The notes under the pieces were generated by a model. That model was not told where the DNA came from, ran no database searches, and saw nothing but the letters and a program-made list of their open reading frames with translations. Both the position numbers and the translations under genes were made by a program. DNA of 64,000 nucleotides from a virus. Shown here piece after piece: positions 44,380 through 52,703 of this stretch; position 1 is the first letter of the stretch; each line of letters opens with the position of its first letter. The stretch lies in the IMG/VR virus record IMGVR_UViG_3300044614_000397, positions 1 through 64,000 of that record. One strand, 5' to 3'.

Positions 44380-46159
44380 TTTTAATGATTTAATTGATAT
44401 TCTAGATGGCGAAGAATTTGATGAACGTCCAGTGGACCTACGCACATTTGTAACAAATCCAGATTACTTAGGTTTACCACCTCTATCTGAATATCAATAT
44501 ACATTAATTGAAAAGTCTTCACAGGTTTATAAAGAGTCTACACTCATTAAATTATTCGGAGAAGACGAAGGCAAAAGAATGTTTAAGCAAACAGCCAATG
44601 AGGTTGTTGCTCAACTTGGCAAAGGCTCTGGAAAAGACTACTGCTCAACCATATCAGTAGCCTATATAGTATATTTACTATTGTGTCTTAAAGATCCAGC
44701 TCAGTATTATGGAAAGCCTCCTGGAGACTCTATTGATATCATTAACATTGCTATTAACGCACAGCAGGCAAACAACGTTTTCTTTAAGGGATTTAGAACA
44801 CGAATAGATAAGTCTCCATGGTTTACTGGAAAGTATACTGAAAAGGCTTCTGAGATAAAGTTTAATAAGAATATAACAGTACACTCAGGTCACTCAGAGC
44901 GTGAGGCCTGGGAAGGATATAACGTTATCGTAATCATCCTTGATGAAATTTCAGGCTTTGCTACAGAAAATACAACTGGACACGAGCAGGCTAAAACTGG
45001 TAGTGCAATATACGAGATGTATCGTGCATCAGTCGATTCACGTTTTCCAGACTACGGAAAGGTTATTCTGCTTTCATTTCCAAGATATAAGAATGACTAT
45101 ATTCAGCAGAGATATGAGGACGTTGTTGCAGAAAAAGAAGTGGTAGTTAGATCTCACCACTTTAAACTCGACGACTCTTTGCCAGACGGAACAGATGGTA
45201 ATGAATTTGATATTGAGTGGGAAGAAGATCACATCTTGTCCTATAAATATCCAAGAATGTATGCCCTTAAAAGACCAACCTGGGAAATTAATCCAACAAG
45301 AAGTATTGATGATTTTAAGGTAGCCTTTTATAAAAATGCACCAGATGCACTAGGTAGATTTGCATGCATGCCTTCAGAAGCTATAGATGCATTCTTTAAG
45401 TCTAGAGAAAAAATTGAAAACGCATTCAGCAACAAAGCTTTAGCCGTAGACGAATTTGGAAGATTTGAAAATTGGTTTGCGCCAGATCCAGATAAAGAGT
45501 ATTTCTTGCACGTTGACTTGGCCCAAAAGCATGACCATTGTGCTGTTGCAATGGCACACGTACAAAAATGGGTAAATGTAAAAGTAACTGATACATATTC
45601 TCAACCAGCTCCAATTGTAGAAGTTGATGCAGTCAGATATTGGACGCCTACTCCAGATAAGTCTGTAGACTTTACTGAGGTTAAAGATTATATATTATCA
45701 CTTAGGACAAAAGGATTTAAGATTCGTGTCTGTACGTTTGACAGATGGAACTCACACGACATGATGCAACAGTTAAAACAGTATGGTATTAATACAGAAA
45801 ATTTATCTGTTGCAAAAAAACATTACGACGATATGGCAATGGTCGTAGCTGAGGACAGACTAAATGGGCCAGCAATTAAGTTGCTTGTTGATGAGTTGCT
45901 TCAGTTAAAAATTATGAGAGATAGGGTTGATCACCCAAGAAAAGGATCTAAAGACTTAGCAGATGCTGTGTGCGGTTCTGTATATAACGCAATCAGCAGA
46001 AGCAGGCCACAAAACAATGAAGAGATAGACATACATACCTACAGCTCTTTAAAGTGGGATAGAGAAAAAGAAGAAGATGAAATAGTAATGAATATGATAA
46101 GGCCACCAAGAATGCCTAAGAACTTATCAGATATGTTAGACGGAATGGAAATAGTATGA
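44369..46159 (+). CDS. Terminase large subunit
   Basis: 596 residues from GTG 44369, which has GAGG upstream; a TTG at 44357 is in frame but less likely. The ATPase has a Walker-A-like LGKGSGKDY (~75-83) and Walker B VIVIILDEISGF (~188-199). The nuclease part has the RNase-H-like Asp of LHVDLAQKHDHC (~370-381), VCTFDRWNS (~447) and KDLADAVCGSVYNA (~530-543). It cuts and pumps DNA into the prohead through the portal. Confidence 0.88.
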   Translation: MDLNFNDLIDILDGEEFDERPVDLRTFVTNPDYLGLPPLSEYQYTLIEKSSQVYKESTLIKLFGEDEGKRMFKQTANEVVAQLGKGSGKDYCSTISVAYIVYLLLCLKDPAQYYGKPPGDSIDIINIAINAQQANNVFFKGFRTRIDKSPWFTGKYTEKASEIKFNKNITVHSGHSEREAWEGYNVIVIILDEISGFATENTTGHEQAKTGSAIYEMYRASVDSRFPDYGKVILLSFPRYKNDYIQQRYEDVVAEKEVVVRSHHFKLDDSLPDGTDGNEFDIEWEEDHILSYKYPRMYALKRPTWEINPTRSIDDFKVAFYKNAPDALGRFACMPSEAIDAFFKSREKIENAFSNKALAVDEFGRFENWFAPDPDKEYFLHVDLAQKHDHCAVAMAHVQKWVNVKVTDTYSQPAPIVEVDAVRYWTPTPDKSVDFTEVKDYILSLRTKGFKIRVCTFDRWNSHDMMQQLKQYGINTENLSVAKKHYDDMAMVVAEDRLNGPAIKLLVDELLQLKIMRDRVDHPRKGSKDLADAVCGSVYNAISRSRPQNNEEIDIHTYSSLKWDREKEEDEIVMNMIRPPRMPKNLSDMLDGMEIV

Positions 46160-46413
46160 GTATATATCAAGAAAGAGCTAAAGAATGTAAATGTTGTGGC
46201 AAGCACGTACCGTTGCCTACAGTTCTAAAGGAATATAATGGCGTACCACTATGCCCTACAACATTTTCTAATGTAGTAGAGTATAAGAGAATATGGAAGT
46301 CTTTTGGTTCTAGGCCATCAGGAAGCATTAGAAAACATTTTTCTGAATACGTCCAGCAATTAGTAGAAACAACAATTAACGAAAGCGAAAATGTAATTTC
46401 AAATGAATCTTGA
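46156..46413 (+). CDS. Small zinc-finger protein
   Basis: 85 residues, ATGA overlap with the terminase stop. CKCCGKHV (~11-18) and C of PLCPTT (~33) could bind zinc; the rest is helical. Possibly a packaging accessory by position. Not recognised. Confidence 0.58.
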   Translation: MSIYQERAKECKCCGKHVPLPTVLKEYNGVPLCPTTFSNVVEYKRIWKSFGSRPSGSIRKHFSEYVQQLVETTINESENVISNES

Positions 46414-46735
46414 AGACAATGATGATGATGAAATGTTAGCCTATTATCTAGAAATAGGAGTTGTTAATCTTGAAGGCATGGACGAAAGCGGTGAAATGAT
46501 TTATTCAATAGATCAAGAACTGGCTAAAGAGCTTGCCCCAGAGCTGTGGCAATCTCATATTGACTATGTTGATAAGTCTTTAATTGAGCTGTACGAGGCT
46601 GGATTAGTAGATGTTCAATACGACGAAAATCTAGAGGCAACAATACGTCTAAGCGAAGAAGGCCACAGGATAGCTAAAGAAAAGGGTCTTGTAGAGATAG
46701 ACCCTGCAGATTTTAAAAACATTCCAAACGATTAA
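46403..46735 (+). CDS. Acidic protein with winged-helix-like end
   Basis: 110 residues, very acidic N-terminus. The C-terminal half (SLIELYEAGLVDVQYDEN, ATIRLSEEGHRIAKEKG) resembles the winged-helix end of small regulators. It is the last gene of the terminase operon. Role unknown. Confidence 0.52.
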   Translation: MNLEDNDDDEMLAYYLEIGVVNLEGMDESGEMIYSIDQELAKELAPELWQSHIDYVDKSLIELYEAGLVDVQYDENLEATIRLSEEGHRIAKEKGLVEIDPADFKNIPND

Positions 46736-46741
46736 AGATTA

Positions 46742-46780
46742 TGATATAATTATTATAGGATGCCCTAATGGGGTCCTATA
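46742..46780 (+). promoter_or_regulatory. Promoter and 5' leader hairpin of the heat-shock gene
   Basis: Extended -10 TGATATAAT at 46742-46750. The predicted RNA start lies in or beside the stem TATAGGA (46754-46760)/TCCTATA (46774-46780), whose loop can add a CCC/GGG stem. The leader runs to GAAGGAGG before the ATG at 46812. Confidence 0.66.
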
Positions 46781-46811
46781 AATTAACTTATTCGCTTGAA
46801 GGAGGAATAAA

Positions 46812-47234
46812 ATGGTAACAACATATACATGGGATCTTTTTAAGGATCCTTTTTTTATTGGATTTGATAGAGCTTTAGATACATGGAGCCACGCTCAAAC
46901 GGTATCGAGTGCGACTAACTATCCACCATATAACGTAATCAAGGTAGACGAAGACAACTTTGTTGTCGAACTAGCAGTCGCTGGATTTGCTAAAACAGAT
47001 ATTGACGTATCAACAGCAGACGGCAAGCTTACTGTAAAGGGAGAATTAAACACAGAGGATAACGATTCGAAGTTTATCCATCGTGGAATTGCTGCCCGTA
47101 AATTTACTCGTGAGTGGGCTCTTGGTGAATATATGGAAGTAAAGGCTGCTGAACTAAAGGACGGAATGCTTAAGATCGATATCGTACGCATTTTGCCAGA
47201 AGAGAAGAAGCCAAAGACTATCAAGATCAAATAA
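46812..47234 (+). CDS. Small heat-shock protein, Hsp20/alpha-crystallin
   Basis: 140 residues. The alpha-crystallin domain covers ~38-132: YNVIKVDEDNFVVELAVAGF (~39-58), KLTVKGE, IHRGIAARKFTREWALGE and LKDGMLKIDIVRI, followed by a basic tail KKPKTIKIK. It holds unfolding proteins. Phage copies occur in several aquatic phages. It has its own promoter, a 5' leader hairpin and a strong ribosome binding site, suggesting high expression. Confidence 0.87.
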   Translation: MVTTYTWDLFKDPFFIGFDRALDTWSHAQTVSSATNYPPYNVIKVDEDNFVVELAVAGFAKTDIDVSTADGKLTVKGELNTEDNDSKFIHRGIAARKFTREWALGEYMEVKAAELKDGMLKIDIVRILPEEKKPKTIKIK

Positions 47235-47238
47235 ATAG

Positions 47239-47244
47239 TATAAT
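47239..47244 (+). promoter_or_regulatory. -10 element before the structured RNA
   Basis: TATAAT at 47239-47244, five bases after the heat-shock stop codon. Predicted RNA start near 47250, exactly at the first hairpin. No -35 recognised. Confidence 0.5.
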
Positions 47245-47248
47245 AGAG

Positions 47249-47340
47249 ATCTGCACCCCGTCACTGGGGAGTCGCAGATTCGGGCATCGCCGCCCAGGAT
47301 AGTCGGGGGAGACAGCGACTATAAACAACTGGTATAGTCC
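47249..47340 (+). ncRNA. GC-rich structured RNA candidate
   Basis: The region stands out by its G+C content in an A+T-rich genome and contains no ORF. Hairpin A: ATCTGC (47249-47254)/GCAGAT (47274-47279) with inner CCCC/GGGG. Hairpin B: GGGC (47282-47285)/GCCC (47292-47295). Hairpin C: ATAGTCG (47299-47305)/CGACTAT (47316-47322). The 3' arm of C can instead pair with ATAGTC at 47334-47339. It does not fit tRNA or tmRNA. It may be a free small RNA or a leader element of the nuclease operon. Confidence 0.55.
47330..47338 (+). promoter_or_regulatory. Extended -10-like element inside the structured region
   Basis: TGGTATAGT at 47330-47338, seven bases before an ATG at 47346. It would give a leaderless mRNA for the longer form of the nuclease. 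It also supplies the ATAGTC arm of the alternative hairpin, so it might be an RNA element rather than a promoter. Confidence 0.4.
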
Positions 47341-47362
47341 TGAGTATGACTGTAAAAAACTG

Positions 47363-47380
47363 CTCCTTAAAATTAAGGAG
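47363..47380 (+). promoter_or_regulatory. Hairpin that hides the ribosome binding site of the nuclease
   Basis: CTCCTTAA (47363-47370) pairs with TTAAGGAG (47373-47380). The 3' arm is the Shine-Dalgarno sequence for the ATG at 47385, so folding should reduce translation. Confidence 0.5.
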
Positions 47381-47384
47381 AGAT

Positions 47385-47789
47385 ATGTTTGAATACAGAA
47401 TTAAACAAGTAACTAAGGTAGTTGATGGAGACACTATCGATGTTGATATTGATTTGGGATTTAGCATATCATACTCTCAAAGACTAAGGTTGGCAGGAAT
47501 TGACACACCAGAGTCTAGAACAACTGATAAGTTTGAAAAAACACTTGGAATTGAATCAAAAGATTACTTAAAATATAAGCTTAAGGATGCTAAGGATATA
47601 GTTGTAAAAACTGAAAAACCAGATAGCTCAGAAAAGTATGGAAGAATACTAGGGTGGGTCTATGTTGACGGAAATACAAAGTCTCTTAATGAACAGATGA
47701 TTGAAGATGGATATGCTTGGTCATATATGGGAGATACTAAAGTTAAAGATTTTTCAATCCTGGCAGAAAAAAGAAAAAAGAATAAGTGA
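47385..47789 (+). CDS. Thermonuclease-like (SNase) nuclease
   Basis: 134 residues from ATG 47385 (AAGGAG upstream), or 147 from an in-frame ATG at 47346. The staphylococcal-nuclease motif is clear: VVDGDTIDVDID (~10-21), RLRLAGIDTPESR (~30-42), and EKYGRILGWVYVDG (~86-99), with the Arg/Glu/Arg active-site residues. No signal peptide, so it would act inside the cell, perhaps on host DNA or RNA. GTGA overlap with the oxygenase gene. Confidence 0.84.
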   Translation: MFEYRIKQVTKVVDGDTIDVDIDLGFSISYSQRLRLAGIDTPESRTTDKFEKTLGIESKDYLKYKLKDAKDIVVKTEKPDSSEKYGRILGWVYVDGNTKSLNEQMIEDGYAWSYMGDTKVKDFSILAEKRKKNK

Positions 47790-48871
47790 TTGATATGCAA
47801 AAAAATCAATTGATGCCAAAAGTAATGGTCTATAGCGGAGTCTTAGATAATACAGAATTTATTACTTCAACAATTAAACAATCGGAAACTGAAGAAAACC
47901 AGGGTAAATATTACATAAATAAGTGGGGCAATTGGGGTCGTATAGGAACAAGCACACAATTAAAAAATTGGTTATTTAGTTTAAGTAACGGATCTCTGCT
48001 AAACGTTGGAGACGAATCTGATGAATGCTGTAATAAAAGAAATTGGTTTTTGCTAGAAAAAGAGGGAGACAGCCTGCGCCACAAGTGTGATAAGGTTATA
48101 GGTGAAACTAGAGTTCCCCCAGAAGATTTAGAATGGTTTGAAGATAATAAGAATAGTTTAATAAATGACAATGACTCCATAGATCAAAGAACTGCTTTGA
48201 ATAGTATAAGAAAAGCGTATAAAAAAGTTTTACTAGACTATATAAAAGATTGGGGAGCAGACGAATCTTTTGATAAAGTAAATAATTTTAATCTTAAAGA
48301 TGGTTCATGGCAGATACCTAATTTTGGTATATTGCATCATTCTAAAACCCCAGATGATTATTCTATGTCTATGACTTATCATACAGATACTCATCAATAT
48401 GATACAGAGCGTGGCGGAAATCATTTTATCTTAACAATTACAATGTATTTAAACGATGACTATGAAGGTGGCGAGCTTACATTTTTAAATGAAAATGATG
48501 GAGATGTAATTCACTATAGACCAAAGGCTGGGGACATAACTGTTTTCCCATCAGCAGTACCATATTGGCACGGGGTAGAAAGAGTTGAATCGGGCGACAG
48601 GTATCTAGTAAGAACCTTCTTGGCCAAAGAATTCGAACCGTCAGATTTATGGAAAAAAAATGCAGAGCATTATGGATTAGAAGAATATAAAAAAATGGAG
48701 TACGAAAGAATATCCAAAGAGTATAACGACCCTAAATATTTTAGATTAGCGGTTTATGAAGACGATATTGTTACTAAAAATAGCAATGGGTCTATTCATA
48801 TAGGTGACTACACTGGAATGGTTGGTTTCCCTTTTAACGTAAATAAAAAAAGAGGATACTATAAAAACTAA
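47786..48871 (+). CDS. 2OG-Fe(II) oxygenase
   Basis: 361 residues from GTG 47786. The double-stranded beta-helix has the HxD pair in YHTDTHQYD (~199-207), YLNDDYEGGELTFL (~223-236), the distal His in VPYWHGVE (~259) and the 2-oxoglutarate Arg in GDRYLVRTFL. It resembles prolyl-4-hydroxylase-type oxygenases. The N-terminal ~170 residues are an additional domain of unknown role. Substrate unknown; two further members lie at 61263-62496. Confidence 0.85.
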   Translation: MIDMQKNQLMPKVMVYSGVLDNTEFITSTIKQSETEENQGKYYINKWGNWGRIGTSTQLKNWLFSLSNGSLLNVGDESDECCNKRNWFLLEKEGDSLRHKCDKVIGETRVPPEDLEWFEDNKNSLINDNDSIDQRTALNSIRKAYKKVLLDYIKDWGADESFDKVNNFNLKDGSWQIPNFGILHHSKTPDDYSMSMTYHTDTHQYDTERGGNHFILTITMYLNDDYEGGELTFLNENDGDVIHYRPKAGDITVFPSAVPYWHGVERVESGDRYLVRTFLAKEFEPSDLWKKNAEHYGLEEYKKMEYERISKEYNDPKYFRLAVYEDDIVTKNSNGSIHIGDYTGMVGFPFNVNKKRGYYKN

Positions 48872-48881
48872 AATTCATTGG

Positions 48882-49646
48882 ATGCAAAGACACAGCGACG
48901 ACTCGTTGCACGAACTAAAATTTTTATCAAGTAAGTTAGAGTCTTGCGGGTACGAGTCTGTCCTTTTAGTATATCATTCACTACTACCAGACTATATGAT
49001 AAGAGTTGCAAACATCATAGACGCTGATCATAGTTTAAAATATATGTTTGCAATTAGGACATATGCCATAAGCCCAGAATATTGTGCAATGATGTGTGAA
49101 GCTTTTCATTTAATTGATCCAAAAAGAATTATTTTAAATATCGCAGCTGGGGATCTAAAGCCAGAGGAGACCAGCCTTGAAGACGTTGTTAGAATAGGCG
49201 GGTTTTTAAAAGACTATTCAGATAGGGTAGAGTATACTTCAGAGTGGTTAGAAAAGTTTTTGAATTTAAGATATTTTAAAAATAAGCCAGAGCTGGTTGT
49301 AAGTGGTACTTCTTCAAAAACAATTGATAACTCAGAAAGATATGGTGATATACACCTAGCCATGCTGTCAAGCTATAAGGATGGACTCAGTGTAAACACA
49401 GGAAGAAAAATGGCTGCCTGCCCAGTTATTATAAGAGATACTCACGAAGAAGCCGAGGCTGTGTTTGAGGCCGAAGAAAATAGAATGACTAAGTTTTCTA
49501 TGATTTATGGGACGGAAGATGAAGTAATTGAAAAAATTAAAAAGCTTGAAGATATTGGAATAACAGACTTCCTGCTTAACTCAGATAGAGAAAACGAAGA
49601 TGAAAAAATTCATAAAATGGTAAAGAAAATGTTAAAGGGGAACTAA
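48882..49646 (+). CDS. Luciferase-like flavin monooxygenase
   Basis: 254 residues from the ATG at 48882. The TIM-barrel pattern of the bacterial luciferase family is visible: LESCGYESVLLVYHS, KYMFAIRTYAISPEYCA, IILNIAAGD, ELVVSGTSSKTIDNSERYGD, and a C-terminal EDEVIEKIKKLEDIGITDFLL. In frame upstream is I-H-W, so the natural start may be the ATT at 48873 giving HWMQRHSD, which suits the family better. It would use reduced flavin and oxygen. Rare in phages; substrate unknown. Confidence 0.74.
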   Translation: MQRHSDDSLHELKFLSSKLESCGYESVLLVYHSLLPDYMIRVANIIDADHSLKYMFAIRTYAISPEYCAMMCEAFHLIDPKRIILNIAAGDLKPEETSLEDVVRIGGFLKDYSDRVEYTSEWLEKFLNLRYFKNKPELVVSGTSSKTIDNSERYGDIHLAMLSSYKDGLSVNTGRKMAACPVIIRDTHEEAEAVFEAEENRMTKFSMIYGTEDEVIEKIKKLEDIGITDFLLNSDRENEDEKIHKMVKKMLKGN

Positions 49647-49648
49647 AA

Positions 49649-49834
49649 ATGCCTATATACGAATACAAATGCGAGTGTTCGCCAGAAGAGATTGTCTCAA
49701 AAGAAAGATCTATAACTTCTGTTGAGCCTAACTATCTATGTAATGAATGTGGTAAAAGGTTGCAAAGACATTACGGTTCTTTTGGTATACAGTTTAAAGG
49801 TAATGGCTTTTATAAAACAGATAATGTTAAGTAA
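49649..49834 (+). CDS. FmdB-like zinc-ribbon protein
   Basis: 61 residues. MPIYEYKC and CNECGKRLQRHYGS, then FKGNGFYKTD, are hallmarks of the FmdB/CxxC_CxxC_SSSS regulatory family, although the first cysteine pair is altered (CEC). Common in actinophages; may be a DNA-binding regulator. It is the last gene before the 5'-hairpin leader of the large PA14 gene. Confidence 0.78.
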   Translation: MPIYEYKCECSPEEIVSKERSITSVEPNYLCNECGKRLQRHYGSFGIQFKGNGFYKTDNVK

Positions 49835-49849
49835 TTTAAATTAACATTC

Positions 49850-49890
49850 TGCTATAATATCTAAGTAAGCAAAAATATTGCATTACTTAG
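49850..49890 (+). promoter_or_regulatory. Promoter and 5' hairpin of the PA14 surface gene
   Basis: Extended -10 TGCTATAAT at 49850-49858. The leader starts with a long stem: CTAAGTAAGCAA (49861-49872) with TTGC-A-TTACTTAG (49878-49890), 12 pairs with one bulged A. The stem ends at the GGAG used for the TTG start at 49902. A TGTTAA...TTAACA inverted repeat lies at 49825-49846, where a -35 would be. Confidence 0.66.
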
Positions 49891-49901
49891 GAGATACCTA
49901 G

Positions 49902-52703
49902 TTGACTAGAAAGTTAAAGTACTTTTTAACCAGCCTTTTTATTATTGGCTGGCTTTTCCTTTTTGGGCCCAGCATTGCAAATGCTGATGAGCCAACAGTT
50001 CAAGTAACTCCAGCTAATCCTTCTTCAGATACCGCTACAACAACCACTCCTATTACAGTTGAGACAGTTGCAGATAAGGTTGAAGCGGCAGCAGAGACAT
50101 TGCAGGCAGCAGCAGAAACACAAGCAACTGCTATAACTACTACAATTCAAGCAAATGTTCCTAATACAACAACAGAGCAAGCAGCTACAATTGCTACCAC
50201 ACAAGAGCCAATTGCTACTGCAGTAGCAGAGGCTACAGTAAAGGTCCAGCAAGCTACAACAGCAATACAGTCTGCAGAGACAGCATTACAGATTGCAACA
50301 ACAGCGGTGGCATCTGTTGAATCACAAACGGCAGTGGTTACCCAAGCAACAACAGTTGTTGAGTCATCTACAGCAACAGTTACTACAGCAACATCAGCAG
50401 TTGAATCTCAAACAGCAGTAGTTGCCTCAGACCAATCTGCTGTAGCAGCAGCACAAGCAGTAGTTGATTCAAATACGTCACCTGGATTAAATGTAACTAT
50501 TTATAGCAATCCAGGAACAGCAGGGTCTCCAGCTCAGGGAGGAACAGTTGTATATACTGGAAAAGATACTAATGGTATTAATGAGCAATGGGGTAGCGGA
50601 GGGCCAACAGTAAATGGTGGAACCACTACAGTAACAGAAACATTTGCAAATGGAACAGCCACAGTTGTTTCAGTAGCACCCGTTGGTGGTGTTTCTATAG
50701 GAGGTAACTGGTCAGACTCTGCTGGGAAAACAGATGTTGTTAGTGGATCAGCATTAACAATAATTAATCCTTCAGCAAATGTTGTTATTGACGTAAATCC
50801 ATCTAACACTGGAACTGTAACTCAAGTTACAATGGGTGTATATGCTAAAAATGGTGATACAAATATAATTACAGTAAATACAGATGGGACTGCTACTACA
50901 ACAGTAATGGAAAATAATGTCACTGGAAATGTTATGGATAACGGATTTACTTCAACAGAAACAGTAACTGGAACAAATATTGATACAGTTACAATTACAA
51001 AAGATTCAGATTATTATATTGTAGATAATATATCTGTAACTAAAACAACACAAACTACGGTTACAGAAGATTTTCAAGTTAAATGGGACGGTTTATGGAC
51101 ACCACAATCTACAGGAACACAGTATATAACAGCACCAGCAGATGACGGCGTAAAGCTATATCTTGACGGGCAGCTTGTGATTAATGACTGGGTAGATAAA
51201 GGTGGTGGTGGATCCACTGCTGACGTTGAAACAACGGCTGGTATATCAAAGACTTTTGAAATGTGGTATTACGAAAACGGTGGTGGAGCTGCAGTATCTT
51301 TAATGAGATATACAGGATCTGGGTGGGAAGTAATACCTGCATCAGAATTTTCTACATCTTCAGCAAGCTCTGCCCAAATAGCAACATTAAATGCTGCTAA
51401 GACAACCTTGGCAAACGATACAGCTACTTTAAATACTCTTCAGCAAAACTTAACAACTGCAAATGAGAACCTAACAACTGCTAACCAAAACCTAACAACT
51501 GAGCAGGAGAATCTAGCAATTGCTAATCAAAATTTACAGGTTGCAATTCAAACAGCAGACTCTCTTGCTAATACAGCAACAACAAAAGTAAATGAAGCAG
51601 TAACTGCAATGACAAATGCTACTCGGGTTACTACAAATTATTATGCAGAACAGCAAGCATTAGCACAAGCAGCTGCACAAGCTGCAGCGCAGGCTGCAGC
51701 ACAACAAGCCGCACAAGAAGCTGCAGCAGCGGAAGCAGCAGCAGCTCAAGCAGAAGCACAAGCAAAGGCAGCCGCTGAAGCAGCGGCTAAAGCAGAATCA
51801 GAAGCCAAAGCAGCTGCAGAAGCTGCAGCAAAAGCAGAAGCAGAAGCAAAGGCAGCCGCTGAAGCAGCGGCTAAAGCAGAAGCAGATAGAGTTGCTGCTG
51901 AGGAAGCAGCAGCTAAGGCAGAGGCAGATCGTGTAGCAGCAGAAGAGGCTGCAGCAAAAGCAGAGCAAGAGGCTAAAGAGCAAGCGGAAGCAGATGCAAA
52001 AGCAGAAGCAGATAGATTAGAAGCAGAAGCAGAGGCTGCAAGAGAAGCTGAAGAGCAAGCAAAGGCAGAAGCCGAAGCTAAGGCACAAGAAGAAGCAAAC
52101 GCTAAAGCAGAAGCAGAAGCAAAGCAAGCAGAAGCAGATAGATTAAAGGCGGAGGCGGAAGCAAAAGAAGCAGAGAAAGAAGCCCTTGATAAAGCAATAG
52201 AAGATGCTAAAGAAGGTAAAGAATTAACTGAAGAACAAAAAGATGCAGTAGTTGAAAGTCTTATTGAAGATCTAAAGCCAGGAGAAGCAGTAAGTTCTGC
52301 AGATATTAAAGCATCTGGAATTGAATATAAAGATCTTCCACCTGCAACACCAGTAGATGTTAGAACAGATGAAAATGGAAATGCAGTTGTAATTACTGCA
52401 GAAGTTGCAGCACAGGTAGAGTTACTTCAAAATCCAGGTGCATTAGTAGAGGAATTATTTACAAATCCAGCAGCAGCATTGGCTGCATTTGGAAGCATAG
52501 GTGCAGATATGTCTGATGAAGAAAGAGAAGAGGCAACAGATATGGTTGTTGCTACAGTAGTTGCAGCAGGTGCTGCAATTAACGCAGCAGCCGTTGCCAC
52601 AGGAGGAGCCACAGGAGGTGGCACAGGAGGCGGAGGAAGTTCTGGAGGAGGTGGCGCTTCAGGTGCCAATTCACCAGGTTCACGAGGAGGTAGAAAATGG
52701 TAA
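49902..52703 (+). CDS. Exported PA14-domain protein with long Ala-rich coiled coil
   Basis: 933 residues from TTG 49902. A signal peptide occupies residues 1-28 (hydrophobic LFIIGWLFLFG, cleavage after ANA). Residues ~30-195 are Thr/Ala-rich helical repeats. A PA14-like domain lies at ~385-485 (FQVKWDGLWTPQSTGT, DDGVKLYLDGQLVINDW, GISKTFEMWYYENGGG). Residues ~490-590 form heptad-like NLTTAN repeats; ~590-770 a TolA-like Ala/Glu/Lys coil; the end is Gly-rich. PA14 domains bind glycans. Export suggests a host-surface or released protein rather than a virion fibre. Confidence 0.72.
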   Translation: MTRKLKYFLTSLFIIGWLFLFGPSIANADEPTVQVTPANPSSDTATTTTPITVETVADKVEAAAETLQAAAETQATAITTTIQANVPNTTTEQAATIATTQEPIATAVAEATVKVQQATTAIQSAETALQIATTAVASVESQTAVVTQATTVVESSTATVTTATSAVESQTAVVASDQSAVAAAQAVVDSNTSPGLNVTIYSNPGTAGSPAQGGTVVYTGKDTNGINEQWGSGGPTVNGGTTTVTETFANGTATVVSVAPVGGVSIGGNWSDSAGKTDVVSGSALTIINPSANVVIDVNPSNTGTVTQVTMGVYAKNGDTNIITVNTDGTATTTVMENNVTGNVMDNGFTSTETVTGTNIDTVTITKDSDYYIVDNISVTKTTQTTVTEDFQVKWDGLWTPQSTGTQYITAPADDGVKLYLDGQLVINDWVDKGGGGSTADVETTAGISKTFEMWYYENGGGAAVSLMRYTGSGWEVIPASEFSTSSASSAQIATLNAAKTTLANDTATLNTLQQNLTTANENLTTANQNLTTEQENLAIANQNLQVAIQTADSLANTATTKVNEAVTAMTNATRVTTNYYAEQQALAQAAAQAAAQAAAQQAAQEAAAAEAAAAQAEAQAKAAAEAAAKAESEAKAAAEAAAKAEAEAKAAAEAAAKAEADRVAAEEAAAKAEADRVAAEEAAAKAEQEAKEQAEADAKAEADRLEAEAEAAREAEEQAKAEAEAKAQEEANAKAEAEAKQAEADRLKAEAEAKEAEKEALDKAIEDAKEGKELTEEQKDAVVESLIEDLKPGEAVSSADIKASGIEYKDLPPATPVDVRTDENGNAVVITAEVAAQVELLQNPGALVEELFTNPAAALAAFGSIGADMSDEEREEATDMVVATVVAAGAAINAAAVATGGATGGGTGGGGSSGGGGASGANSPGSRGGRKW
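51761..51881 (+). repeat. Direct repeat in the Ala/Glu/Lys coil
   Basis: A 37-base unit occurs identically at 51761-51797 and 51845-51881, beginning AGCAAAGGCAGCCGCTGAAG. It encodes the KAAAEAAAKAE pattern. Exact identity suggests recent duplication or recombination. Confidence 0.8.

Noticed and set aside
47249-47340. tRNA or tmRNA
   Set aside because: No acceptor stem, no T-arm TTCGAnTC pattern, no anticodon arm and no CCA; hairpins do not form a cloverleaf.
47786-49646. Bioluminescence operon
   Set aside because: There is only one luciferase-like subunit, no lux fatty acid reductase genes and the oxygenase is of a different type.
52427-52669. Minus-strand Pro/Ala-rich frame
   Set aside because: Complement of the Gly-rich tail of the PA14 protein.
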